From contig JAAFJP010000021.1 in the NCBI GenBank assembly GCA_013298125.1, positions 1 through 64,000 on the forward strand: a stretch of DNA of 64,000 nucleotides. The letters are read 5' to 3'. This document shows, piece by piece, positions 24,240 through 31,978 of the stretch (within the stretch, counting starts at the first letter, position 1; every line of letters begins with the position of its first letter). The position numbers and the translations under genes were made by a program. The notes under the pieces are model-generated. The model saw nothing but the letters and a program-made list of their open reading frames with translations. It had not been told where the DNA came from and made no database searches. The stretch is from Cytophagales bacterium (lineage in GTDB: Bacteria > Bacteroidota > Bacteroidia > Cytophagales > Spirosomataceae).

Positions 24240-25595
24240 ATGAAAAATATAGCCATCATATTCCTTCTCATAACCATAAATTCAGAGGCATTTGCCCAAC
24301 GAAACGTAACCAACGCCAACGACTCAAATACGCCCCTGCATCTCCTAAAACCCGATTATCCTATTCCCTACGGCATTCCGAAAACAGAAGAAATAAAGGT
24401 TGTTTTAGATAAAATTCATAACTATCTCAATGAAGTTACACCCACTGAATTTGTCAATACCAAAACGGGCGAAATCCTAACAGATTTATCAAAAATTGAT
24501 GAAAATACTGCCTTGAAAAAAGGTGATTTTAGATTGGTAAGCTACGAATGGGGCGTTACTTACGGAGCGATGCTTTTGGCAAGTCAAGCTACGGGCGATG
24601 TTCGTTTCAAAGATTATGCTGAAAAAAGGCTACAATTTATCGCTAATTCAGCTCCATTTTTTCAGAGAACCAACGAAGCCCACGCAGATTGGGGGACAAA
24701 AAGCCCCCTGAAAGGATTAATCACCCCACACGCTTTGGATGATTGTGGTGCCATGTGTGCCGCCATGATAAAAGCTACTCGTGAAGGCAGTAAAGCCAAT
24801 CTTCGCCCTTTGATTGACGTTCATATCGACTATATTCTACACAAAGAACATCGTCTGAAAGATAGTACTTTGGCTCGTAATCGTCCGCAACCCAATACGC
24901 TTTGGTTGGATGATTTGTTTATGGGAATTCCCGCATTGGCTCAAATGGGCAAGCTCACAGGCGAACAAAAATATTATGATGAAGCCACCAAACAGGTTTT
25001 GTTATATGCTAAAAGAATGTTCAACAAAGACAAGGGCGTATATATGCACGGATGGGTCGAAGGCATGAGCGAACACCCACAATTTCACTGGGCGAGAGCC
25101 AACGGTTGGGCGGTTATGACTGAGGTAGAATTATTGGAAGTTTTACCAGAAAATCACCCCGCTCGCCCTGAGATTTTAGCATTATTGAAAGCCCATGTAA
25201 AAGGCTTGGCGAGTTATCAATCTGGTTCGGGATTTTGGTATCAATTATTGGATAGAGAAGATTCGTATTTAGAAACTTCGGCAACGGCAATTTATACTTT
25301 CGCCATTGCCAGAGCCGTCAATCGTGGGTGGATAGATGGGCTTGCGTACGCTCCAATGGCACTTTTGGGTTGGAATGCAGTTTCCACAAAAGTAAATGCA
25401 AAAGGACAAGTTGAAGGTACGTGCGTAGGTACAGGTATGGCTTTTGACCCTGCATTTTATTATCATCGCCCCATCAGCCCATTTGCTGCACATGGCTATG
25501 GACCTACGATTTTAGCAGGTTCAGAAATTATTAACCTACTGAAAACCAATAAGTTTGAGATAAATGATAGCTCGGTTCAGTTGTTGCAGAAATGA
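24240..25595 (+). CDS. GH105 unsaturated rhamnogalacturonyl hydrolase
   Basis: The 451-residue protein (ATG 24240, with signal peptide MKNIAIIFLLITINSEAFAQ) is an (alpha/alpha)6-barrel of the GH88/GH105 type. Recognisable blocks are HADWGTKSPLKGLITPHALDDCGAM, TLWLDDLFMGIPALAQMG, GWVEGMSEHPQFHWARANGW and the C-terminal GTGMAFDPAFYYHRP. These enzymes hydrate the unsaturated uronic acid left at the end of pectin fragments by lyases. With CE12-GH28 and CE8 it completes a small pectin/rhamnogalacturonan set. No SusC/SusD pair or regulator is visible in this window. Confidence 0.88.
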   Translation: MKNIAIIFLLITINSEAFAQRNVTNANDSNTPLHLLKPDYPIPYGIPKTEEIKVVLDKIHNYLNEVTPTEFVNTKTGEILTDLSKIDENTALKKGDFRLVSYEWGVTYGAMLLASQATGDVRFKDYAEKRLQFIANSAPFFQRTNEAHADWGTKSPLKGLITPHALDDCGAMCAAMIKATREGSKANLRPLIDVHIDYILHKEHRLKDSTLARNRPQPNTLWLDDLFMGIPALAQMGKLTGEQKYYDEATKQVLLYAKRMFNKDKGVYMHGWVEGMSEHPQFHWARANGWAVMTEVELLEVLPENHPARPEILALLKAHVKGLASYQSGSGFWYQLLDREDSYLETSATAIYTFAIARAVNRGWIDGLAYAPMALLGWNAVSTKVNAKGQVEGTCVGTGMAFDPAFYYHRPISPFAAHGYGPTILAGSEIINLLKTNKFEINDSSVQLLQK

Positions 25596-25596
25596 T

Positions 25597-25722
25597 GATT
25601 GGTTGATTGGTTACTGGTTGATTGGGGAATTGGTTGATTGGTTTACAGAGACATTATAATCATACTTTAATTTTGTTCCTAATAACCAATAAACCAATTC
25701 TCCAATAAACCAGTAACTAATT
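25597..25722. repeat. Quasi-tandem palindrome (GGTTGATTGG word)
   Basis: The left arm is a run of 8-bp words (GATTGGTTGATTGGTTACTG at 25597 onward). The right arm, AATAACCAATAAACCAATTC and CCAATAAACCAGTAACTAAT, is its degenerate complement. It fills almost all of the spacer between the GH105 and pseudouridine synthase genes. Confidence 0.8.
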
Positions 25723-25747
25723 TCCTCCTATCTTTGCAAGAAAAAAA

Positions 25748-26452
25748 ATGCTCGAAAATCCCCTCCAAATTCTCTACCAAGACGAACATATCGTTGCTAT
25801 CAATAAACCTCATAATCTCTTAGTGCATCGCTCACCGATTGCGGCGGAGGAAAGTGTTTTTGCCCTTCAAATTTTGCGTGACCAGCTTAACTGTTGGGTG
25901 AATCCTTGCCATCGGATTGATAGAAAAACGGGGGGCGTTTTATTGTTTTCATTATCAAAAGAAGCCGATAGGGCGATGCAAATGAAGTTTGAAAACCGTG
26001 AAATGGATAAAAAATACATGGCTTTGGTTAGGGGATTTTTACCCGAAGAAGGTACAACAGAACGCCCTCTTGAAAATGCAAATGGCGTTTTTCAAGAAGC
26101 TATTACGCATTACCGATGTTTGCAACAAGTAGAATTGGATATTGAAGTAAGTCGCTACCCAAAATCAAGGTATTCATTGGCAGAGATTATTCCCGAAACA
26201 GGGCGAACGCATCAAATCAGAAGGCATTTTGCTCAAATGCGACATTATTTAATTGGCGATAAAACCCACGGAGATTGCAAACATAACAAGATGTTTGAAG
26301 AACGTTTTGAACTTAATACCATGCTCCTTCATGCACAAGAGCTATCCTTTGAACATCCTTTTACCAAACAAAAAATAAGGATTATAGCTCCCCTTCAAAA
26401 AGAGTTTTCAGAGACTTTAGAAAAGATTGGAATAGTTCTAAGCAAATCTTAA
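25748..26452 (+). CDS. RluA/TruC-family pseudouridine synthase
   Basis: The 234-residue protein is a single-domain RluA-type pseudouridine synthase without an S4 domain. The catalytic aspartate lies in the block CHRIDRKTGGVLLFSLS near residues 57-72. A second family block, GRTHQIRRHFAQMRHYLIGD, lies near 152-171. The size and the lack of S4 are like TruC, which modifies U65 of tRNA. Assignment to tRNA rather than rRNA is inferred from this similarity only. It is followed by a small XRE regulator in the same direction. Confidence 0.85.
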   Translation: MLENPLQILYQDEHIVAINKPHNLLVHRSPIAAEESVFALQILRDQLNCWVNPCHRIDRKTGGVLLFSLSKEADRAMQMKFENREMDKKYMALVRGFLPEEGTTERPLENANGVFQEAITHYRCLQQVELDIEVSRYPKSRYSLAEIIPETGRTHQIRRHFAQMRHYLIGDKTHGDCKHNKMFEERFELNTMLLHAQELSFEHPFTKQKIRIIAPLQKEFSETLEKIGIVLSKS

Positions 26453-26525
26453 TGTTTAAAGTTCAACTATTTTATGTATATTCATGTTATAGAAAAGTAA
26501 ATTATCAAAATTTTATGTATCCAAT

Positions 26526-26798
26526 ATGGAAGAAGTAGCCACAAAGTTGAGAAGAATTCGAGAGATATTTGGATATAGTCAGGACTATGTGGCTGAACGT
26601 ATGGGTATTTCTCAACCAGCCTATTGGCAAAAAGAAAACGGTAAAAGAATGCCCTCAGAAGAACGTTTTGAGCAAATTGCTGAACTTTATAACCTGACTG
26701 TCGAAGATTTAAAATACGAAGAACTCAATACTGTTCTCATCAAAGTTCATCAAATGCAAATTGAGATTTTGAAGAGGAGAGTCCCTATGTTAGTTTAA
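26526..26798 (+). CDS. XRE-family HTH transcriptional regulator
   Basis: The 90-residue protein consists of an N-terminal Cro/CI-type helix-turn-helix (LRRIREIFGYSQDYVAERMG followed by ISQPAYWQKENGKRMPSEERF) and a short C-terminal helix. It has no sensor or enzyme domain. It stands alone between the pseudouridine synthase and the convergent histidine phosphatase gene, whose stop codon is directly adjacent. Its targets are not indicated by context. Confidence 0.85.
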   Translation: MEEVATKLRRIREIFGYSQDYVAERMGISQPAYWQKENGKRMPSEERFEQIAELYNLTVEDLKYEELNTVLIKVHQMQIEILKRRVPMLV

Positions 26799-27368
26799 TT
26801 AACCATTTATAAACTTCACATTCCAAAAGCCTTTTTTGTAGGTAATTTTTGAAATAGAGCCATAATCTATCTCCATCCGAAAGGCATTTTTTAGGTCTAA
26901 ATTCAAGGCTCTGCAAATGATAGTTCTAATCGTGGCGGAATGATTTACCAAGACCACTTGTTCAAAATCTTGACTAATTATTTCATCCAAAAATTCATTA
27001 GCACGAGCCGCTAAGTCCTTGAAACTCTCACCGTTGGGTGTACAGATATTTACAAAGTCTAACATCCAAGGGTCAGAATCCTCTCTTTTAATATCTGTCC
27101 AAGCCTGCATTTCCCAATCGCCAAAATTCATTTCCCAAAGACGTTCTTCTGTTTGAAAATTCTTTGTAATATTCTCAGTTAATTGTACGCATCTTTGAGC
27201 TGGACTACTCCAAATTTGTGCTTTCGTAAAATCACAATGTTTAGATAATCTTTGGACGGTATTACCGATTTCTTCTGATGCTGTTTCACTCAAAGCCACG
27301 TCAGATTTACCATAGCAAATGCCTTTGGGAACCGCAACAGAAGTATGTCGAATTAAGAAAATTTCCAT
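26799..27368 (-). CDS. cobC: Histidine phosphatase, probable alpha-ribazole phosphatase
   Basis: The 189-residue protein belongs to the phosphoglycerate-mutase-like histidine phosphatases, with the phosphorylated R7-H8 motif in LIRHTSV and the later VNHSATIR histidine. The residues GICYGKSDVALSE match CobC, which removes the 5'-phosphate during assembly of the lower cobalamin ligand. It lies directly downstream of cobS on the same strand, which supports this identity over other phosphatases of the superfamily. A nested palindrome separates the two genes. Confidence 0.85.
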   Translation of the reverse strand: MEIFLIRHTSVAVPKGICYGKSDVALSETASEEIGNTVQRLSKHCDFTKAQIWSSPAQRCVQLTENITKNFQTEERLWEMNFGDWEMQAWTDIKREDSDPWMLDFVNICTPNGESFKDLAARANEFLDEIISQDFEQVVLVNHSATIRTIICRALNLDLKNAFRMEIDYGSISKITYKKGFWNVKFING

Positions 27369-27372
27369 GAAT

Positions 27373-27442
27373 TACTGTAGCTCGAAGTGGCACTTCGAGA
27401 CGTTGTAGTAAGATTCTCGAAGTGCCACTTCGAGCTACAGTA
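27373..27442. repeat. 72-bp nested palindrome, copy 2
   Basis: Perfect 28-bp arms (27373-27400 and 27415-27442) flank a 14-base loop. The arms match copy 1 at 7593-7664, and the loop shares its first four bases (CGTT) and its last three (GAT). It is placed in the cobS-cobC spacer. Confidence 0.9.
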
Positions 27443-27456
27443 TAAAAACTGATTAT

Positions 27457-28224
27457 CTAAGCACTAATAGCCACAAAAACCAAATAAATCACCACCTCAG
27501 CCACTTGTTGCGTAGCCCCCAAACAGTCGCCCGTGTAGCCCCCAATCCACTTTTTGAAATAATATCCCAAATATAAATGTACTAAAATCAAGGGAGGAAA
27601 TACCAAGAATAGGAAGAAATTATGGGTAATGATAACGTAAACGAAAAATGGTAAAAATGCGAAGAGAAAAGCCGTCAATAAATCGTTGAGCGGTAATTGT
27701 TTGGCAATGGGTTTTGCTTTGCTTAGAGCATCCTCACGGACGTATTCGTGGGTATAAATAAAACTCAAAGCTACAAACCTACTCAATGGATGCGATACCA
27801 TCAAAGCCCAAATAAGTGTCTGATTATCAAGAGTTTCGAGGCTAAAAAATTTTAATCCTAATATCAAAATCAAGCCCACAGAGCCATACGTACCTACTCG
27901 TGAATCCTTCATGATTTCAAGGATTTTTTCTTTCGTCCAACCTCCCCCAAAGCCATCACAGACATCCGCAAAACCGTCTTCATGAAATGCCCCAGTGGTC
28001 AGAATACTGGCTACCACACTCAATAAAATAGCAATATCAGGATTGAAAATAAAGGAAAAAGTATAGAAAATAAGGGCAGAAATTCCCCCCACAATCCACC
28101 CAATGACGGGGAAATAAATAGTGGCTTTATTCAACATTTCGTCATCGTGTTTCATCCATGCAGGTACAGGTATGCGGGTATAAAACATGAGGGCGTTTAA
28201 GAAAATGTGTAATTGTTGCTGCAT
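27457..28224 (-). CDS. cobS: Adenosylcobinamide-GDP ribazoletransferase
   Basis: The 255-residue integral membrane protein joins alpha-ribazole to adenosylcobinamide-GDP, the step that forms cobalamin or its 5'-phosphate. The family block GAFHEDGFADVCDGFGGGW near residues 78-96 and the nearby MKDSRVGTYGSVGLILILG are diagnostic. Several further hydrophobic helices follow. It lies between cobC downstream and, across a toxin-antitoxin pair, cobT upstream. Together they make the nucleotide-loop assembly set. CobU was not seen in this window. Confidence 0.95.
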   Translation of the reverse strand: MQQQLHIFLNALMFYTRIPVPAWMKHDDEMLNKATIYFPVIGWIVGGISALIFYTFSFIFNPDIAILLSVVASILTTGAFHEDGFADVCDGFGGGWTKEKILEIMKDSRVGTYGSVGLILILGLKFFSLETLDNQTLIWALMVSHPLSRFVALSFIYTHEYVREDALSKAKPIAKQLPLNDLLTAFLFAFLPFFVYVIITHNFFLFLVFPPLILVHLYLGYYFKKWIGGYTGDCLGATQQVAEVVIYLVFVAISA

Positions 28225-28278
28225 AAATTATTTGGGTAAATTTTACTAAATTGCATAAAATTAAAAAATTGTATAAAA

Positions 28279-28566
28279 ATGGATATTCAAATCAGCGTCC
28301 AAAATCCTCAGAAGGCAATTGCCTTATTAGAATTCCTAAAATCTATTGAGATAGTTGATACATTTAAAATACTTGGAAATTCTTTTGTTAAGGTTAAACC
28401 AGAACATACTGAGATTTTGTCTGAATCAGAAAGTGGTGAAAACAAGGATATTATCACTACAAATCGTTTTAATAAATATAATGGTATCTGGAAAAATAAA
28501 CAATCAATAGAAAAAATTGATGAACAATTAAATGCTATGAGAAGCGAATGGGAGAGAACTTTTTAA
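28279..28566 (+). CDS. Antitoxin-like partner of the PIN toxin
   Basis: The 95-residue protein is charged and precedes a PIN-domain gene that it overlaps by 19 bases, the usual layout of a VapBC pair. The N-terminal half is ferredoxin- or beta-alpha-like (ISVQNPQKAIALLEFLKSIE). The C-terminal half (KYNGIWKNKQSIEKIDEQLNAMRSEWERTF) is helical and probably the toxin-binding segment. No standard DNA-binding motif is obvious. Both genes are opposite in direction to the flanking cob genes. Confidence 0.7.
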   Translation: MDIQISVQNPQKAIALLEFLKSIEIVDTFKILGNSFVKVKPEHTEILSESESGENKDIITTNRFNKYNGIWKNKQSIEKIDEQLNAMRSEWERTF

Positions 28567-28937
28567 TTGATACAAATATTGGAATTTATTTGATGAATGG
28601 GTCATTAAATGCCAATGGACTAACTTATATTGAGCCAATTATAAACTCTGATTATCACTTATCGGTTATCACTAAAATTGAACTATTAGGGTTTGAGTTC
28701 AAAGATCCACAAGATTTGATAGATACTGAAAATTTTGTTGAGGATGGAATTATTATTCCTCTTGATGATGAAATTGTTGAGAAAACCATTGAGATAAGAC
28801 GTACTTACAAGATCAAATTACCAGATGCTCTCATTGCTGCAACTGCCATTGTTTTTGACTTGACGTTAATTTCTCGAAATGATAAAGATTTCACACAAAT
28901 TCCAGGATTAAAATACATCAATCCATTTTCCCTCTGA
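28548..28937 (+). CDS. VapC-like PIN-domain ribonuclease toxin
   Basis: The 129-residue protein has the acidic residues of a PIN nuclease: D8 in LIDTNIGIYL, E45 in TKIELLGF, D93 in LPDALIAATA and D112/D114 in ISRNDKDF. PIN toxins cleave tRNA or rRNA and are neutralised by the co-expressed antitoxin. The start ATG lies inside the antitoxin frame, giving translational coupling. The pair is inserted between cobS and cobT, which are normally neighbours, so it is probably a recent arrival. Confidence 0.88.
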   Translation: MGENFLIDTNIGIYLMNGSLNANGLTYIEPIINSDYHLSVITKIELLGFEFKDPQDLIDTENFVEDGIIIPLDDEIVEKTIEIRRTYKIKLPDALIAATAIVFDLTLISRNDKDFTQIPGLKYINPFSL

Positions 28938-28949
28938 CCTGTCCGATTT

Positions 28950-29984
28950 TTACACTCTGTTACTAACCCCTGCACTCTCAAAACTCGCCATTTCGTTCAA
29001 AAAATTAACGGCAGATTGTATAATTGGGTACGCCAAAGCACAACCCGTTCCTTCGCCCAAACGAAGATTTAGCTTCAAAATAGCCTCAACTTTTAGGTAT
29101 TCCAACATTCGTTTATGACCACTTTCATCTGATTGATGGCAGAAAATAGCATAGTCCAAAACGTTAGGTTCAAGAGCATGAGCTACTAAAACTGCTGAGG
29201 TGGCTATAAAACCGTCTACCAAGATAATCATTTGATTTTGAGCGGCTTGTAATATTGCTCCAACCATTTGAGCAATTTCAAAACCTCCCAAATTTGCCAA
29301 GATTTCAAGCAGATTATTGGGTTTATGTTTTGTTAAAACTTGTTCTAAAATCGAAATTTTATGTTTCAGTCCTTCGTCATCTACGCCAGTGCCTCTGCCT
29401 ACGCAATTGAGGAGCGGAACATGACAAATTTTTGACATCAATAAACTGGCTGACGAAGTATTGCCAATACCCATTTCACCAAAACCAATGACGTTACAAC
29501 CCTTCTCAAAAATATCCTGCACAACCTTTGCCCCTGATTCAATCGCTTTTTCAGCCTCCAATATAGTCATGGCAGATTCATGCAGAGAGCTTTTTGTTCC
29601 ATGTCCAATTTTTTGATGAATAATCGGTAGGGTAAGAGGGAAGTCACCCATTACGCCCGCATCAACTACTTGGAGATTGATTCCGTGTTGTTTAGAAAAA
29701 ACATTGATTGCCGCCCCACCGCCTACAAAATTCAAAACCATTTGATAAGTTACTTCGGGTGGGTATTTGCTCACGCCCTCACGAGCGAGTCCATGGTCGG
29801 CGGCGAAGACTACCAAATGTGGGTTCAGAAGGGCAGGTGAGAGATTTTGTTGAATATTAGCAATCTGTAAAGCTATTTTTTCTAACGTTCCCAAAGCCCC
29901 CGTGGGCTTGGTTTTGAAATCAATTTTGTGTTGAGCTTCGGCGGATATTTGGTTAGAGACTTTTTGGATTTGGAAGGCTTGCAT
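28950..29984 (-). CDS. cobT: Nicotinate-nucleotide-dimethylbenzimidazole phosphoribosyltransferase
   Basis: The 344-residue CobT activates the lower-ligand base (usually dimethylbenzimidazole) by transfer of phosphoribose from nicotinate mononucleotide. The blocks DHGLAREGVSKYPPEVTYQMV, GFGEMGIGNTSSASLL, CVGRGTGVDDEGL and HQSDESGHKRML are typical. It is complete. It is transcribed towards cobS, but the VapBC pair lies in between on the other strand. No cobalamin riboswitch was recognised upstream, where a large hairpin lies instead. Confidence 0.95.
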   Translation of the reverse strand: MQAFQIQKVSNQISAEAQHKIDFKTKPTGALGTLEKIALQIANIQQNLSPALLNPHLVVFAADHGLAREGVSKYPPEVTYQMVLNFVGGGAAINVFSKQHGINLQVVDAGVMGDFPLTLPIIHQKIGHGTKSSLHESAMTILEAEKAIESGAKVVQDIFEKGCNVIGFGEMGIGNTSSASLLMSKICHVPLLNCVGRGTGVDDEGLKHKISILEQVLTKHKPNNLLEILANLGGFEIAQMVGAILQAAQNQMIILVDGFIATSAVLVAHALEPNVLDYAIFCHQSDESGHKRMLEYLKVEAILKLNLRLGEGTGCALAYPIIQSAVNFLNEMASFESAGVSNRV

Positions 29985-30003
29985 TGAAAAGGGGAAATTA
30001 AAT

Positions 30004-30167
30004 AGCCTTTAAGGTTGGGCTTCTCCGAAGCTAATTATCTTCCACTTTTCTTTCTACAAAGGTTTAACTTCTCCGAAGTAATATGATAAAATACTTCGGA
30101 GAAGTTAAACCTTTGTAGAGAAAAAACAGTGAAAAATTAGCTTCGGAGAAGCTCAACCTTAAAGGCT
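30004..30167. repeat. Nested double hairpin of 164 bp upstream of cobT
   Basis: Outer 33-bp arms (30004-30036 and 30135-30167) differ at one position. Inner 27-bp arms (30054-30080 and 30092-30118) are perfect, with an 11-base loop. Both stems contain the same core, CTTCTCCGAAG. The element fills much of the 328-base gap between cobT and the dioxygenase gene. No gene is seen in that gap. Confidence 0.9.
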
Positions 30168-30312
30168 CAGTAAAGTAAATAATACACAAATTTACATCAA
30201 ATTTACTAAAAAATAGAATCGTAATATTTATGTCGTGTCGGTGTTACAATTTCAGGAATTATTTTCCAACATAATCCGTTTTCAAATCAACCAACTACTA
30301 TTTCTCAAAATC

Positions 30313-31203
30313 ATGAAAAGAACTGATTTTATCAAAACATTATCGCTGTTACCACTGTCAGCACATTCCATGAATATTTCAGCATTCAATTCTTTTACAT
30401 CGGCTTTGCCTCTCACTGAACGTATGCCCGTACTTTTTGTGGGTCATGGCTCGCCGATGAATGCCATCGAAACCAATGGATTTACTAAAAAATGGGAAGA
30501 TTTAGGTAAACGTTTACCGACACCCAAAGCCGTTTTAGTGGTGTCTGCCCACTGGCTCACACGAGGTACGCACGTAACAGCGATGGAATCTCCCAAAAAA
30601 ATAAACGATTTTGGCGGTTTCCCAAGACCCTTGTTTGAATCAACCTATCCAGCCAAAGGAAATCCACAATTAGCAACGGAAATCAAAGACTTGATAACCA
30701 GTACCAACGTAGGTCTCGACCACGACTGGGGTTTAGACCACGGAGCATGGTCTGTCTTGAAACAAATGTACCCCGATGCTCATATTCCAGTGCTTCAATT
30801 GAGTATAGATTTCTATAAACCAGGGGCTTATCATTATGATTTAGCGAAACAATTAAGTGCCTTGCGAGATAAAGGAGTTTTGATTTTGGGAAGTGGAAAT
30901 ATGGTTCACAATCTCAGAATGGCAAGTTTTGAAAGAATGAATGAACCCAATTATGGTTTTGATTGGGCAAAAGAAGCCAATGATATTTTCAAAAAATACA
31001 TCTCAGACGGTAATCATCAAGCCTTGTTCGACTATCAAAAATTAGGAGAGGCAGTTCAATTGGCAGTCCCTACGCCCGACCATTATTATCCATTGTTGTA
31101 CAATTTGGCTTTGCAAGGTAAAAATGATAAGATGAGTTTTTTTAATGACCAATTGCAAGCGGGTTCGCTCTCAATGACAAGCGTTTTGATTGAAGCAACA
31201 TAA
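30313..31203 (+). CDS. 4,5-DOPA extradiol dioxygenase-like protein (YgiD family)
   Basis: From the ATG at 30313 the protein has 296 residues. The metal site of LigB-type extradiol dioxygenases is visible: VGHGSPMNAIE at the start of the core, VSAHWLTRG, the DHDWGLDHGAWSVL block and the PTPDHYYPLLY ending. YgiD proteins open catechol rings of DOPA-like compounds or bind zinc. The N-terminal 35 residues (MKRTDFIKTLSLLPLSAHS) look like an export or twin-arginine-like leader, but with a single Lys-Arg. The true physiological substrate is not known from context. Confidence 0.85.
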   Translation: MKRTDFIKTLSLLPLSAHSMNISAFNSFTSALPLTERMPVLFVGHGSPMNAIETNGFTKKWEDLGKRLPTPKAVLVVSAHWLTRGTHVTAMESPKKINDFGGFPRPLFESTYPAKGNPQLATEIKDLITSTNVGLDHDWGLDHGAWSVLKQMYPDAHIPVLQLSIDFYKPGAYHYDLAKQLSALRDKGVLILGSGNMVHNLRMASFERMNEPNYGFDWAKEANDIFKKYISDGNHQALFDYQKLGEAVQLAVPTPDHYYPLLYNLALQGKNDKMSFFNDQLQAGSLSMTSVLIEAT

Positions 31204-31207
31204 AAAA

Positions 31208-31235
31208 ACACGAAGCAAAATTAATTGCTACGTGT
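31208..31235 (-). terminator. Possible terminator for the LOV-like gene
   Basis: ACACGAAGCAA pairs imperfectly with TTGCTACGTGT. Read on the minus strand the hairpin is followed by seven T residues. It overlaps the end of the convergent dioxygenase gene. Confidence 0.5.
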
Positions 31236-31298
31236 CGTGTGCCTGTAAGAAGGCGGGTCTGCACAGTATTTTTAAAATCAACAGAAGAAGGTAATGTT

Positions 31299-31808
31299 TT
31301 ATGCTTCTACTTCATGTTCAAAAGCAATGAAGTTTACTAAATTTGCTTGCGTGTCATACACAGGAAGAATATCTACTTTACAAAGATAGGTCTCACCATT
31401 TTTACGGTAATTAACAATTCTACCAGAATATTTTTCTCTCGAATCAACCTTACCTCTAATTTTACTTTTGGCTTCTTGTGTGGTTTGAGCACCTTGCAAA
31501 AATCTTGGAAATTGTCCGATAGCTTCGTATTGATTATAACCCGTCATGCGAGTAAAACCTTTGCTTACCCATTCAATTTGCTCATCTTTACAAGTAACTA
31601 CAATCGTATTTTTACGATCTTGTAGAAATCTTTTAATTTTATCTAAATCAAAATTCCAATTTTTCGATTCAGCGAATAATTCGATTAAATCAAATTCGGA
31701 TACGTCAGTTCTGGAAATCTCCATAAACTCGTATGCAGCCGACAGGGGAGTAACAGGGCGAAACTCATTGAAGGTATCACAATTGGTATTCGGAGATAGA
31801 TTTATCAT
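31299..31808 (-). CDS. PAS protein of LOV type lacking the photoactive cysteine
   Basis: The 169-residue protein (ATG 31808) has an N-terminal helical cap (1-60) and a single PAS domain at about 62-169. The PAS core is strongly LOV-like: FTRMTGYNQYEAIG, then GQFPRFLQG (98-106), VDSREKYSGRIVNYRKNGETY and the final beta strand. In LOV photoreceptors the motif is GxNCRFLQ, and here the cysteine position is proline (P101). Flavin could still bind and be photoreduced, or the domain may sense redox state. There is no output domain, so it probably acts by protein contact. It is a single gene. Confidence 0.75.
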   Translation of the reverse strand: MINLSPNTNCDTFNEFRPVTPLSAAYEFMEISRTDVSEFDLIELFAESKNWNFDLDKIKRFLQDRKNTIVVTCKDEQIEWVSKGFTRMTGYNQYEAIGQFPRFLQGAQTTQEAKSKIRGKVDSREKYSGRIVNYRKNGETYLCKVDILPVYDTQANLVNFIAFEHEVEA

Positions 31809-31908
31809 ATTTTGTTTAAAATGGATAATGATGCAATAGTGCAACTAATTACATAAAAATTTGTACCACTATTTTGTTTAAAAAAAAATGTAATTTCTTG
31901 AAAATAAA

Positions 31909-31958
31909 AAAAGTATCAATTCTGATGAGTGTTTAGAAACGTCAGAATTGATACTTTT
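31909..31958 (-). terminator. Terminator of the ddl-like operon
   Basis: AAAAGTATCAATTCTGA at 31909-31925 and TCAGAATTGATACTTTT at 31942-31958 form a perfect 17-bp stem. It lies 20 bases past the stop codon of the minus-strand ligase gene and is followed, in that direction, by T-rich sequence. Confidence 0.8.
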
Positions 31959-31978
31959 CAAATAGATTTTTATGAAAA

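Noticed and set aside
29985-30312. Possible cobalamin riboswitch upstream of cobT
   Set aside because: The region is explained by the nested hairpin, and no B12-box-like conserved core was recognised.
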